64,000 bases of DNA from Paenibacillus sinopodophylli (GCF_005930355.1 NZ_VDBO01000015.1:1-64000), one strand, 5' to 3'; shown: positions 15,337-25,119, numbered from the stretch's first letter. The notes: generated by a model from the letters alone, not told the origin. Translations and numbers: made by a program.

Positions 15337-18300
15337 CCAACTCCACCTCCAAGTCAGTCGTCATGGAAGTGAGCAGCTTCACTAACGTGAATTTCCCTCT
15401 TACCACTGCGTAACCAAACTCATCGCCAATTTCTTGGTATAGTTCATTGGACATTTTGGTCAGCTTAAGCTGATATTGATCCGAAATCCCATTCCCTAAC
15501 CATATTCCATCATTAAGAGACACGTTTGTTTTGAACCAACTCTCATAAGAGAGAGCAGAAATAGACGAAACGGCATCGCTAATAATGAAGTTAACGTTGT
15601 AAACTATATTACCTTTCTCAAGCAATATTTTGAGCTTATCCTGCGTATCTTCCGATATCTTGGACATTAAGCCTGAGAAAGAGTGGATCATGCATGTCAT
15701 TTGTTCAAATACAGGTGCAGGCTGTCCTTCGTCCTTCGCATCCTTGTAGCTGTTATTACGATTCACTAGCGTATTAAACAATTCAATAACAACTTGATCA
15801 AATTGCTTATCATCCTTTATATGCGTATAAGTCTTGTCGCTATCGAGCTCAAACGTATCATGAGAATCGATTACGATTAACTTCGTATCCCCGTATGCTG
15901 CAATTACTTCTGCTAAGCCTTGCATGAAGCTCGCACTCTCATTACTCTGCGACAGAACAAGGTTAATATAACGATTGAAGGAATAATTGGACAACTGCAG
16001 GCTGTTTTTCTCCACACCTATCGGAATTGTAGTCCAATCCTTAGGTCTCGGTTCTTGTTCCAAATAAACGGTATCAATCTTCTCCGGCAAGATTGGAACT
16101 CTTCTTGCAGATGCTCCATCCCATTGCTTCAGGTAGCCGTAGCAGTACTCACGAACAAGATCTAAAGTGCGCTCAACATCTTGAAAGATATGAGCAGTTT
16201 GGAATTCGTAGGTGCGATCTGTTTTCACAATTCCTCTACCTTTTAATTTGGAAGGATATACACCATCTGTATTTCCTAACACGCCCGAGTAATCTGATGC
16301 ATCATTTAATTGCAGTACATATAGCTGCTTGAAGTTTTGCAAAATTCGGTATCTCACAGCATTCGTATTTAATGCTGTGAATATGAAATAAATACCATAC
16401 TTGATGCCCTCACGCGTTAGATAAGAGATGGCATCTTCCTTCTCCTCATAGGTCTCTGCAAAAGCCGAGTAGTTATGGATCATGACAACAATCGATTCCA
16501 ATCCGAATTTCGTAGACCTAATGTAAGAATGATAATCTCCACCGTAATCAGAAAACAACTTTTTCCTCTTCTCAATCTCTTGATACAACATTTTGAACAA
16601 GTTATTAATTTTCTCTGCGTCATGGGACAATAGGACATCTCCCACATGTGGTGCTTTTCCAAAAACTTTTAACGTCTCAGAGCCAAAATCCATAATATAG
16701 AGATGAACTTCCTCTGGTGTGTGCTCGTTAATAATGGAATAGATTAATGTCGTCAAAAATGTGGTCTTCCCGCTTCCAGCTGATCCATATATAATCGCGT
16801 TACCTTCTTGACTTAAAGGAAATGTCATTCTGAACTGACTCTGGTTAGCTGGATCATCAACTTCTCCCAGTGTAGGGTTTATCCAATATGGGGTGGTCTC
16901 ATAGGCCTGATATTTATCCTGCAGCTCCGGAATATAAATGAATTCCGGGATAGGATCAAGCCATAATGGCTTAACCTTAATTCCCTCTTCTTTGGCAATT
17001 TCCGCTAAGTACTCGTTAATCTCATCGATCTGCTTTGGTGGGTTTTTAGAAGCCATTTCCCTCTTATCACTCTTAACTTGCTTGAGCGTTCTCCCAAAAT
17101 GATCAATAATAACGATACTCTCATCCTTTTGCTTCTCTACGCGGTCTGTCGGATAATAAGGAGCTCCCGCCCAAGAGGACTGTCCTAACTCGAACAATTC
17201 ATTAAAGCCGACCTGAACATAGTAACGACCAGTGATAGATAGCTCCGCGGCATCTGGACGTTTAATCATATCCATGCTGTCTGCCTTTTCTTGTACTTTA
17301 AGGCAAATTCTAAATTTGCTGTTGCTCCATATTTGATCATCAACTACTCCTGATGGCTTCTGCGTCGCAAGTATTAAATGCACCCCTAAGCTTCTTCCAA
17401 TCCTTGCTGCACTAATTAGCTGCTCCATGAATTCAGGCTGTTGTGTCTTTAGTTCTGCAAATTCATCCGAAATCATGAATAAATGCTGAAGCGGCTCCGT
17501 AACCAAACCCTCACGAAATAATTTTTGATATTTATAGATATCAATGTTGCTTGTATTTACCTTTTTGCTTGTTTCACTAAAAATAGCTTGGCGGCGTTTC
17601 AGTTCACTCTGAATGGAGATTAAAGAACGTTTGACAGCGGCTCCATCTAGATTGGTAATTGTACCTGCCAAATGAGGAAGCTTAGTAAACGCATTGGCCA
17701 TTCCGCCACCCTTATAATCAATTAGAATAAAAGCAACTTCATTGGGATGGTAATTGACAGCAAGGGAGAGGATATAGGTCATGATGAATTCACTTTTCCC
17801 TGATCCTGTCATCCCCGCAATAAGACCATGAGGACCATGGTATTTCTCATGTAGATCTAGTTTGAACAAATCCCCTGACGGGTCCACACCAATAGGTGTC
17901 TCTAATGTCAAGGTAGGGTCATTTTCCTTCCAACGGGTAAGCGCATTTAAATGCTCGATTTTTCCTACGTTGAACATATCAAGAAAAGTTAGCATCGTAG
18001 GCAATGTGTAATTGGCTTCCGTTGAATGTAATTGAAGATTTGCCAAGCTTACTGCCAGATCCCGTTCATCTTGCTTGAGGTAAAGATCCGGTTGAAAGCC
18101 GATATGCTGACCCGTAATATCGTCTCTGTCATACATTTTTGAGAGTGTCCTATCCGCTTCCACCACGATTGAGCATTCCTTCGGTAAATTCATGAGCTCA
18201 TCATATAAGTGAACAACGCTGACACCTAAATTTTTCTTATGCTTATATATAGAAGTCAACAATTCTGTTTGGGTAGCCAACTCCTTATTCATGGCGAACA

Positions 18301-19939
18301 CCACATAATAAGGTCCAAGCTCATCCAACCTATCTGAAGTTAAACTTTCCCTTCTCGAAAATTCCTTATCGAGATACACGGACAGCTCTTTCACATCGCT
18401 AGACTGCGTTGCAACGAATCGGATACCCGCTTCTTTGTTCCATACATGGGGCAGCCATTTCACAAATTCCCATATATGTTGTTCACTGCGGTTATACATA
18501 AATACAAACTTCAGTTCATCATAGCTATGTAACGAAGACAATTGAAGAATTAATCCCTTGATTAAATCAGTAACACTATTCCTACTGCCAATGATGCCTA
18601 TGATTCTATCTTCTAATAAGGATAATGTAATAGGAACATTATTTAACGTCTTGGGAGCATCCGCCAAGGCATACAATTCATCCATCAAATTGTCATCTTC
18701 CATTGTGAAACGTTTCTCTTGCACTTTGATATCAGCGTTCAATGGCAAGGAACCGATACCTAGTCTAATTTTCAGAAAATCATCTTGGCCCAGTGTTCTT
18801 TCCCATAAATTCCGTTGCCGCTGTCTAATTCTGTTCAGCGTACTATCTAACGATGAATGGTTTTCATGCAGCAGAGCCGTTTGATGCTCACATTCGGCCA
18901 TTATATTCTGATCTGTCTCTTCCAAATACGCCTTATACTTTTCTTGCCTCATTCGTTCTCTTTCTTTGCGCTTCTTATTCTCATGACGCCTAGTTAGAAC
19001 CGGCCACAAGATCGCTCCTATCAGCATGCTGGAAGACATCATAAGCGTAGGCATCGCCTGAGTCATGTTTCCTGTAGTCTTTAACGAATTCTGTATGGTG
19101 AACAATCCCATAAAGACTGCCGCCATCCCCATAGTTAGAGAGGGACCCAGCATAAGCATAAATGGCGTTTGCTCCTGATTACCCAGCGCCGGAGGGGTAT
19201 CAATTTTAAATTCCGTTCTCTTAATTTCCCTTTTAAAACGCGGAGAACGATAGAAATAGTCAAGCTCTATCTCATCTTCATCCATCTCATCATCTTCCGA
19301 ATTTCTCACCGTTGGTTTCGAGAAGGGAACAAGCATAGAACGGTTGTACGTTAATTGACCGTCAGGGTTATTAACAGAAATAAATCCTCTGCCCACAATG
19401 ATTTTTAAGCCCATAATATAAATGATGTCTCCTGGTGCCAATATCTTATGCTTAACCCGAACGCCATTGACAAAGGTTCCGTTCGAGCTGCTCAGATCCT
19501 GTATCGATAACTCATTATGGCCAATTATTAATTCAGCATGTTTGGAGGATGTATACAAGTTAGAGAAGCACATATCGCATAATGCTGCTCGCCCAATTAC
19601 GACGTTGCCCTCAGTTGGTAATTGCAGCTTAACAAATTGCTTGCGATCCTCCGTTACAGGTTCAGAATAGAGCCAAGCTCCCTCATGAGTCCTGTTCAAA
19701 GATAATCCATAGAATGAAAGCGGTTCGAGCACCAGTTCCTTAATCTTCTGATGGTTTTGATCAACTAATGTAGCATATTTGTTTGATTTCAATACCCATC
19801 TTCCATGAATACCTTCTACTCCAATGACTCTTTCCTCATATCCCTCGTCATTGATTTGGGTCACCCAATATTGACCCTTCTGTTTCTCAGGCAATACACA
19901 GGTATACAGCACATTTTCTTTCAACAATGAAAGCTGCAA
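15329..19939 (-). CDS. essC: EssC, FHA-FtsK/SpoIIIE ATPase of type VIIb secretion
   Basis: This 1,536-residue membrane ATPase powers type VII export. Residues 1-100 are a degenerate and 110-190 a good FHA domain (GRAALCD, SSKHAEL, SSSNGTFVNG). Two membrane segments lie near 262-315. The first FtsK-like ATPase domain has Walker A GMTGSGKSE near 712-720 and Walker B-like FILIDYKGGG; the second has GSAGSGKTT near 1054-1062 and IMDFGSE; the third (from about 1320) has lost a recognisable P-loop. This is the normal EssC/YukB plan and length. TTG at 19939 is the likely start (GGAAGAGGTG upstream) and overlaps the preceding stop. It is flanked by YukD and WXG100 genes. The phosphothreonine-binding FHA domain links it to the kinase and phosphatase genes in the cluster. 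Confidence 0.93.
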   Translation of the reverse strand: MQLSLLKENVLYTCVLPEKQKGQYWVTQINDEGYEERVIGVEGIHGRWVLKSNKYATLVDQNHQKIKELVLEPLSFYGLSLNRTHEGAWLYSEPVTEDRKQFVKLQLPTEGNVVIGRAALCDMCFSNLYTSSKHAELIIGHNELSIQDLSSSNGTFVNGVRVKHKILAPGDIIYIMGLKIIVGRGFISVNNPDGQLTYNRSMLVPFSKPTVRNSEDDEMDEDEIELDYFYRSPRFKREIKRTEFKIDTPPALGNQEQTPFMLMLGPSLTMGMAAVFMGLFTIQNSLKTTGNMTQAMPTLMMSSSMLIGAILWPVLTRRHENKKRKERERMRQEKYKAYLEETDQNIMAECEHQTALLHENHSSLDSTLNRIRQRQRNLWERTLGQDDFLKIRLGIGSLPLNADIKVQEKRFTMEDDNLMDELYALADAPKTLNNVPITLSLLEDRIIGIIGSRNSVTDLIKGLILQLSSLHSYDELKFVFMYNRSEQHIWEFVKWLPHVWNKEAGIRFVATQSSDVKELSVYLDKEFSRRESLTSDRLDELGPYYVVFAMNKELATQTELLTSIYKHKKNLGVSVVHLYDELMNLPKECSIVVEADRTLSKMYDRDDITGQHIGFQPDLYLKQDERDLAVSLANLQLHSTEANYTLPTMLTFLDMFNVGKIEHLNALTRWKENDPTLTLETPIGVDPSGDLFKLDLHEKYHGPHGLIAGMTGSGKSEFIMTYILSLAVNYHPNEVAFILIDYKGGGMANAFTKLPHLAGTITNLDGAAVKRSLISIQSELKRRQAIFSETSKKVNTSNIDIYKYQKLFREGLVTEPLQHLFMISDEFAELKTQQPEFMEQLISAARIGRSLGVHLILATQKPSGVVDDQIWSNSKFRICLKVQEKADSMDMIKRPDAAELSITGRYYVQVGFNELFELGQSSWAGAPYYPTDRVEKQKDESIVIIDHFGRTLKQVKSDKREMASKNPPKQIDEINEYLAEIAKEEGIKVKPLWLDPIPEFIYIPELQDKYQAYETTPYWINPTLGEVDDPANQSQFRMTFPLSQEGNAIIYGSAGSGKTTFLTTLIYSIINEHTPEEVHLYIMDFGSETLKVFGKAPHVGDVLLSHDAEKINNLFKMLYQEIEKRKKLFSDYGGDYHSYIRSTKFGLESIVVMIHNYSAFAETYEEKEDAISYLTREGIKYGIYFIFTALNTNAVRYRILQNFKQLYVLQLNDASDYSGVLGNTDGVYPSKLKGRGIVKTDRTYEFQTAHIFQDVERTLDLVREYCYGYLKQWDGASARRVPILPEKIDTVYLEQEPRPKDWTTIPIGVEKNSLQLSNYSFNRYINLVLSQSNESASFMQGLAEVIAAYGDTKLIVIDSHDTFELDSDKTYTHIKDDKQFDQVVIELFNTLVNRNNSYKDAKDEGQPAPVFEQMTCMIHSFSGLMSKISEDTQDKLKILLEKGNIVYNVNFIISDAVSSISALSYESWFKTNVSLNDGIWLGNGISDQYQLKLTKMSNELYQEIGDEFGYAVVRGKFTLVKLLTSMTTDLEVELVG

Positions 19940-20428
19940 TTAATACACCTCTTCCTCTAAAGCGCTGTCTGCATTTATGGCGTGAATTCTAAAACCACCT
20001 GATGTGATTGCAATATCCCAATATTCCACCATATCGTCACCTAGTTTGATTTTCATTCCTCTTTTTATCTCAACATGCCGGTGCATAATGGTTTTCTTAA
20101 TTGATATTTCGTGCTGAGAATACTCAATAATATTCCAATTGCGTTGTCTATGCTTTCTAGATCCAAACATTTTAGGCGGGTTACGATATAAGAATTCAAT
20201 AAGGTCATTGCATACTCTGCTTGAGGCAAATTTGCTGAAGAGCATGATGTCCATCGTTTCGTGTGTTAAAATATAAGCATCGTCCGCTTTTTCAAGAAAT
20301 GTAATTAAAGCAGAATAATCAAAGGAATATTCCCCTGTCACCACTTTTGACTTCCGTGATCTATGAACAGCAGCCACGACTGCGCAAACAATCGCTACTA
20401 GGCTCAATGTGATAATGTAAGGCAACAT
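19940..20428 (-). CDS. Single-pass membrane protein of unknown function
   Basis: This 162-residue protein begins with a membrane segment (PYIITLSLVAIVCAVVAAV, residues 3-21) followed by a positively charged patch, so the rest is probably cytoplasmic. The soluble part has no domain I recognise. Its stop overlaps the essC start, so it is translationally coupled to the ATPase and is likely to touch it. It could fill the place of a small T7SSb membrane subunit such as EssA, but no sequence similarity to EssA is evident. The ribosome site is GGTGAGC, 4 bases before the ATG. Confidence 0.6.
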   Translation of the reverse strand: MLPYIITLSLVAIVCAVVAAVHRSRKSKVVTGEYSFDYSALITFLEKADDAYILTHETMDIMLFSKFASSRVCNDLIEFLYRNPPKMFGSRKHRQRNWNIIEYSQHEISIKKTIMHRHVEIKRGMKIKLGDDMVEYWDIAITSGGFRIHAINADSALEEEVY

Positions 20429-20463
20429 TTACGCTCACCGCTTTACCGATTAATTACTCACCG

Positions 20464-20874
20464 ATGAAGTTTCAGAAGGAGCTGTCTGCGTTGAAAACCA
20501 TTGAAGTTACGCCTGAACACTTCATATCGAAATTTGGACCGGAATATATCGCTTCCGACTCGTTCACGTATTACGAATGTGACAACGGTCTAGGTATTAT
20601 CAAAGATAACGTGAAAAATTCCATTCAGTTGGTTAGCCGCTCCGAAATTTCAATAGAAGAAATTTCACAAGAGGATGAATTTGCCCTACTTTCCATGGTT
20701 TGCGGTGATTTCAAAACGGACATTGACCATCCAACAAACGATACCTTATCGGATTTCGAGTTTCGGGAGAGAAAGGCTTCCCGAAACTTTACCCTAACTT
20801 GGACAGTGATGGTGACCATGTTGTTCATTTGCACACTGTTATCCTTGCTTCTGTACAGTTACCTTCGAGCATAA
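20464..20874 (+). CDS. Possible tail-anchored protein encoded on the opposite strand
   Basis: This 136-residue frame is the only plausible plus-strand gene in the first 34 kb. The product is acidic and soluble for about 108 residues and ends with one membrane segment (TVMVTMLFICTLLSLLLYSYL) three residues before the stop, a tail-anchor layout. It fills a gap where the minus strand has no convincing gene, ends 3 bases before the stop of the convergent gene at 20878, and its composition looks protein-like. Against it, no ribosome site precedes the ATG and it lies antisense within a long minus-strand operon. No family is recognised. Confidence 0.5.
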   Translation: MKFQKELSALKTIEVTPEHFISKFGPEYIASDSFTYYECDNGLGIIKDNVKNSIQLVSRSEISIEEISQEDEFALLSMVCGDFKTDIDHPTNDTLSDFEFRERKASRNFTLTWTVMVTMLFICTLLSLLLYSYLRA

Positions 20875-20877
20875 GCC

Positions 20878-21240
20878 TTATTTTCTCAAAAAAAGATCTG
20901 CTTGTGATCCGCGAGCCGACTGACTGCCTTCTGAAGACTTAGCTTGCATTCGTTTCTCTATTAGAACTGCATCAGACAGCCTAGACTCGATAAAAGTTTG
21001 AGCTGTTTCTTTAGCATTTCTAAGTAATGCTAATTTGTCGCTATAACTTTGCACACTTTCTCTCGTTAACGTACCTTGTTGAACTTCCTGAGCACTTCCT
21101 TGAACCAATAGATCATTTAACCTGTTTAGTTCCTTTTGTACTGCCTTTAGCCTAGCCTCAGCCTCATCGTTGAAATGTAAGCTTTCTTGATATAATGCGT
21201 TTAATAGCCTTGAATCCAAGAGATTGTTCTTTCCTCCCAC
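20878..21240 (-). CDS. Small coiled-coil protein of unknown function
   Basis: This 120-residue hydrophilic protein is almost entirely helical with heptad-like spacing (residues 20-100, as in AEARLKAVQKELNRLNDLL), without signal peptide or membrane segment. A GTG start at 21240 follows GGGAGG by 8 bases. It sits in the same operon between the M23 peptidase and EssC. Its size and helical nature recall WXG-like secretion partners, but no W-x-G turn is present. The function is unknown. Confidence 0.6.
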   Translation of the reverse strand: MGGKNNLLDSRLLNALYQESLHFNDEAEARLKAVQKELNRLNDLLVQGSAQEVQQGTLTRESVQSYSDKLALLRNAKETAQTFIESRLSDAVLIEKRMQAKSSEGSQSARGSQADLFLRK

Positions 21241-21267
21241 TATTCAAACCTCCCGTATGATCCTAGC

Positions 21268-21507
21268 TTACTCACGGCTTTGTTCTTCTGCTTGAGCAGC
21301 TAACTCCTTTAATCCAATCCATAGGTCCTTGTATTCGTCTTCAATAATCTTAATGAAGGTTAAATCATTTCTTGCCGCTGCCTCTGCATAAACATTCTTT
21401 ATGTTTAATGTTAAATCACACAAAGCGTTCAGCTCTTGAGCAATCATAGTCATCGAAATTTGTATGGTGCTGGCTCGCTCTATTCGCTGCTCTAATTCAA
21501 TACTCAT
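21268..21507 (-). CDS. Small helical protein of unknown function
   Basis: This 79-residue protein is all helical and acidic, with no membrane segment and no recognised domain. It starts 47 bases after the stop of the upstream gene and ends 27 bases before the next, so it belongs to the operon. Together with the 120-residue neighbour it could form a helical pair in the secretion machine; this is only suggested by size and position. Confidence 0.55.
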   Translation of the reverse strand: MSIELEQRIERASTIQISMTMIAQELNALCDLTLNIKNVYAEAAARNDLTFIKIIEDEYKDLWIGLKELAAQAEEQSRE

Positions 21508-21555
21508 ATCCTTGTCACCCTATCTGTTTTTTCTGTAATCTTTGAGAAACGTTCA

Positions 21556-22254
21556 TTATAGTAGCAAACTCTTTGTTGTTTTCCTCTCAGCCTCTGAAGA
21601 TACCAAAGAAGTAGGCGCGGGTTCTGAAGCCGCTTCATCACGTTTAAGTGAAAATCCCTCTAGCCTCGAGGTAGACTCTAGATTCGCAGTTGCAGGGGAA
21701 GTACTGACATCGGCATGCTGTTGTATAGCCTCTTCAGTTGAAATCACTGTCGCGCTTTCATTAGAAACATCTCTTCCAACGTTGTTTGATGATCCGTAAT
21801 ATGCATTTCGTTGATAATATGGCAAGGCCGTCATAAAAAACCGATCCCAGGCCATTTCATACTCCTCTCTAATAGAGAGAGAAAAGGTTACGCGTCTCCT
21901 TACCTCTAGCGGCTTTTCAATAAAATGCCTAACCTGTATAAGTGAAGTGATGACATGAAGCACACCACAGCATAGTTCCAAGTCCTTGTCTATTTCGCCA
22001 TCGATAAGTGTTAAATAAGGAGCCAGTATATGTATAGGCTTTGGTGCATGTTCATAAAACCATTGAACCGTATCATGATTCATGTCATACCCGCCAACCA
22101 ATGTTCCAAGCTCAGTCAAATCTGTATACCGTTCCGACAATATGAGAGCTTGGTCATACACATCGCGATGAATGTAAAAGTATCTCTCTTGCGCGTAAAG
22201 AACCAGCATGTTAATGCTTAAAGGCAAGTACCTCTCTTTGGATACGACCAACAT
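21556..22254 (-). CDS. Cytoplasmic protein of unknown function with disordered tail
   Basis: This 232-residue protein has an ordered part (1-160), rich in aromatic residues (YFYIHRDVYDQA, YEMAWDRFFM), and a Ser/Thr/Ala-rich tail (165-232) that is probably disordered. The tail has many Ser and Thr residues and could be a target of the kinases encoded further along, which is speculation. The ATG at 22254 has GGAGTG 8 bases upstream. It follows the M23 peptidase gene by 20 bases. No family is recognised. Confidence 0.6.
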   Translation of the reverse strand: MLVVSKERYLPLSINMLVLYAQERYFYIHRDVYDQALILSERYTDLTELGTLVGGYDMNHDTVQWFYEHAPKPIHILAPYLTLIDGEIDKDLELCCGVLHVITSLIQVRHFIEKPLEVRRRVTFSLSIREEYEMAWDRFFMTALPYYQRNAYYGSSNNVGRDVSNESATVISTEEAIQQHADVSTSPATANLESTSRLEGFSLKRDEAASEPAPTSLVSSEAERKTTKSLLL

Positions 22255-22274
22255 AAATCATTCACTCCAATCCA

Positions 22275-23246
22275 TTAGTAAGCTACGAACACACTTGGGT
22301 CTACCGACTTTCCGTTTATGTACACACCAAAGTGCAAATGAGGTCCTGTGGTACGTGTCCCCGTATTGCCAGAGCGAGCAATACTCTGGTATTGCAGCAC
22401 TTGTTCCCCTACAGAAACTTGATAACTCTCGAGATGACCGTAAAGGGTCTTAACCCCACAGCCATGATTAATGACGACGTAATTTCCCAGTTCATCGCCG
22501 CTTGCTGCTTCTTCTACTTGGCCATGAAAAGCAGCTAGTACTGCGGTACCTTCCGGAGCATGCATATCCATGCCATGATGAAATGTCATCACATCCATCG
22601 TTATTGGATCCAGCCTTGCCCCATAAGAGGAAGTTAATTGTACAGGGATTTCGAGTGGAGATTGGAAATCAGATACCTCTCCCAACACTGGACAAGCCAA
22701 TGCTTTTTCATAAGTTTTCTTTTGTTTTTCCAGCTTCGGGCTCAGCGATTCGAGCTTGTTTCGATCATTAGCAGCATCCGCATGACTTAGCACGCTAACG
22801 TCCTTTTGTTGTTCTACCCACGCTTTTCTAGCTTCCTGCTTTCGAATCATATGTTGCATCGCCGTCCTATAACGTGCATCCAGCTCCATTAAATAGGGAA
22901 CCTCTCGATCAAGGCTCTGCTTCATTAAATTCTCAAGCCTACTCAGTTCATCTGTTATTTCGTAAATATCAGCATCAATACTCATTAATGCATTCTTTCT
23001 CTGCTCGTCATGCAGCTTCATCGCTTCTTCCAGCATCGTATGTGTATTTACCCTGTAGGATACTTCACTATATTCCTCTTCCAAGAGCTTCAGCTTCTTC
23101 CCTTCTTCCACGGGATCATAAGAGGATACATTATACTTTTTCAACAAAACGGAAGCATTATCTTCCGCATAAGCCAAAGTGGAGGGCAAGATTATGAATA
23201 TGAAAAGAATAATAATTGTTCTTCTATGCAAGAAACTCACCCTCAC
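22275..23246 (-). CDS. Exported M23 peptidase (peptidoglycan endopeptidase)
   Basis: This 323-residue protein has a signal peptide (TIIILFIFIILPSTLAYA, cleavage near 26), a long helical coiled-coil region (35-190) and a LytM-type M23 domain (200-320). The zinc-binding motifs are present: HHGMD near 222 and HLHFG near 303, with the intermediate GHL (YGHLES). M23 enzymes cut peptide cross-links in the cell wall. The GTG start overlaps the stop of the upstream pilin-like gene, so it is made with the Tad-like parts and probably opens the wall for the machine. Other possible role: coiled-coil regulator of such cutting, like EnvC-type proteins, but the zinc ligands look intact. Confidence 0.85.
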   Translation of the reverse strand: MRVSFLHRRTIIILFIFIILPSTLAYAEDNASVLLKKYNVSSYDPVEEGKKLKLLEEEYSEVSYRVNTHTMLEEAMKLHDEQRKNALMSIDADIYEITDELSRLENLMKQSLDREVPYLMELDARYRTAMQHMIRKQEARKAWVEQQKDVSVLSHADAANDRNKLESLSPKLEKQKKTYEKALACPVLGEVSDFQSPLEIPVQLTSSYGARLDPITMDVMTFHHGMDMHAPEGTAVLAAFHGQVEEAASGDELGNYVVINHGCGVKTLYGHLESYQVSVGEQVLQYQSIARSGNTGTRTTGPHLHFGVYINGKSVDPSVFVAY

Positions 23247-24217
23247 TTTTCAAAGGTCCGAAGATCTGGATAGTAGTCTGCTTTCGCCGCTTCATTAAAG
23301 GTATCAAAAAACTCATCCACCTCTATACCTGCGGGTACTAGATCGACATATGTATAGTATTTAACGCCAAATCGTATATATCCGGCAACCATTCTTACTC
23401 TATCGATTGATGTTCCGGATATGCTAAAACCGCTTATTGGCCTAGTTGTATTCAACGTTACGCCCTGAACCAAAATGAGGAAGCTCGGGCTTTCTATCGG
23501 ATTGACACCGCTAAATGTCGTAAGCTGGTTCGGGATATAAAAGAAATTTTTCCAATTCGGATTGACTTCATTTAATTGATCAATACGACTTGCCATTTCA
23601 TTGGATACGGTTTGATTAATAATCTCTCTGGCATTCGTTATCGACATGATTCCGCTATCTGTCGGAGGCAATCCTTGATGCTTATACAATTGATTTCCTG
23701 ATATAGCAAGTGTCTCAGTCATTCCCATGTTAAGGGCATAGCTGACCTCTTCATATTCATAGCTATAGGGCAGCTTCATTCCAAAAACTAAATCCCAATA
23801 AGAATCATTGGCAGGTGTCTCCGGATAAAGGCCGTTTTGGTTGCGCACAATTTGTGGTGAAGCTATGTAATAACCATCTTGAGCTGCCACCGCTGCCACC
23901 GGGATGAAGTCTTTGATGTATGCACGATTTTGCTCCGTGGGATGAAGATCATAATTAAAGCAAAAAACATCTAGAAACGTATCCAAAGCCAGCTGTGGAT
24001 CTACAGAGAAAAATTTATCTTTCGTATAATCCATATCCAAATCTGAGGTGCCCAGCATGGCAGCCGTTCCTGCATCTGCTGAGTAGTCAATCGCATATGA
24101 TAATTTAAGGCGTTCAATTTCTTCTTTTTCTTTACCAATATAGTTCATATAACCCACTAGAAGCGCTGCGAAGAACAGCAAAGCGATTAGATTGACAACA
24201 CCGAAACTCTTTCCCAT
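23243..24217 (-). CDS. Large single-pass pilin-like or TadG-like protein
   Basis: This 324-residue protein starts with a membrane segment (VVNLIALLFFAALLVGYM, 7-24) and has a long extracytoplasmic domain with beta-rich and aromatic stretches. The N-terminus resembles minor pseudopilins of Tad-type machines in layout but has no prepilin peptidase site (no G before x4-E in front of the segment). It is the largest of six such proteins encoded in a row, so it may cap or anchor the filament. The gene ends with GTGA shared with the M23 gene. The function is inferred from position and topology. Confidence 0.55.
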   Translation of the reverse strand: MGKSFGVVNLIALLFFAALLVGYMNYIGKEKEEIERLKLSYAIDYSADAGTAAMLGTSDLDMDYTKDKFFSVDPQLALDTFLDVFCFNYDLHPTEQNRAYIKDFIPVAAVAAQDGYYIASPQIVRNQNGLYPETPANDSYWDLVFGMKLPYSYEYEEVSYALNMGMTETLAISGNQLYKHQGLPPTDSGIMSITNAREIINQTVSNEMASRIDQLNEVNPNWKNFFYIPNQLTTFSGVNPIESPSFLILVQGVTLNTTRPISGFSISGTSIDRVRMVAGYIRFGVKYYTYVDLVPAGIEVDEFFDTFNEAAKADYYPDLRTFEK

Positions 24218-24224
24218 TCCCCAC

Positions 24225-24677
24225 CTACTTCCTAATCATTCCGGCTAACGTTTGATCGAATTTTGGAGGATTCAACCGAAGCAGTCTATTCTGAAGCCTC
24301 TGCGCACCCGAATAATCAATAGCCTGTACCCTTACTTTGATGATGTCACCGGAGCTCCAAGTCGTATTGTCATCAACCAGCATATAAGAACTAACCGTCC
24401 CGCCTGCTCCATCTGGATTAATAACCTTCATATATCGAGATACCGTTGCATCCATAGCCATCCCATAAGACGAGATACCAACATAGAAATCAGAGAGGTC
24501 CTGAGAGGAAAGTCTTCCATTGTCGCTGACTTTATCAATGAGGTTCGTCATTTCATTAAGCACACTGCGATTCATGGTTAAGTCCTTGTTCATCGCGTTG
24601 ATTACTAAAGGCCCACCTGCTAGAACGGCAAATGCGATCAGAACCCCTAAAATTTTGTTAATAATATCTGACATCAC
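24225..24677 (-). CDS. Small pilin-like single-pass protein
   Basis: This 150-residue protein has an N-terminal membrane segment (ILGVLIAFAVLAGGPLVI, residues 10-27) and an extracytoplasmic domain ending in LAGMIRK. It follows the next upstream pilin-like gene by 7 bases. There is no leader cleavage motif. It is probably a minor subunit of the Tad-like machine; other function not excluded. Confidence 0.55.
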   Translation of the reverse strand: MMSDIINKILGVLIAFAVLAGGPLVINAMNKDLTMNRSVLNEMTNLIDKVSDNGRLSSQDLSDFYVGISSYGMAMDATVSRYMKVINPDGAGGTVSSYMLVDDNTTWSSGDIIKVRVQAIDYSGAQRLQNRLLRLNPPKFDQTLAGMIRK

Positions 24678-24684
24678 TTGCCTC

Positions 24685-25113
24685 CTAAGGTTGAACCTCG
24701 TTTACGTTCCAGAACCTCATACCTAACGGACCAGAATAAAGCTGCATATTTACATCTATGTTATCTGGCATCGCACCCTTGGCTTCTTGAAGCTTTAATT
24801 CCCGGTTCAATAAGAACTCCTCATTTACTGGAATTTCAAGTGTATCACTCCACACATTCAACCGAATATTACGTGGTTCAGGCGCGAATTTGTCGGCCAC
24901 GACTAGCATCAGCAGCACATCATTTGTCGTCATTTTACGCTCGCTTGGAACAATTTCACTTTCCGTTTCCAATGCTGTTTTTTCGATCTGTACGTTAAAG
25001 CCCCCAACCTCGCCCTTAAAGAGCGGGATACTACAATACACCATTATCGGAGTGAAAATGGCCAGCACCATGATCAAAATAATCATATCGAATGCATCGT
25101 CAGCTTCCTGCAT
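24685..25113 (-). CDS. Small pilin-like single-pass protein
   Basis: This 142-residue protein has an acidic N-terminus (MQEADDAFD) and a membrane segment (MIILIMVLAIFTPIMVY, 10-26), followed by a soluble domain of strands and helices. The Asp/Glu-rich start lacks a prepilin peptidase glycine. It is the fourth of six pilin-like genes in a row with gaps of less than 10 bases on each side. No family is recognised; role by context. Confidence 0.5.
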   Translation of the reverse strand: MQEADDAFDMIILIMVLAIFTPIMVYCSIPLFKGEVGGFNVQIEKTALETESEIVPSERKMTTNDVLLMLVVADKFAPEPRNIRLNVWSDTLEIPVNEEFLLNRELKLQEAKGAMPDNIDVNMQLYSGPLGMRFWNVNEVQP

Positions 25114-25119
25114 GACTCA

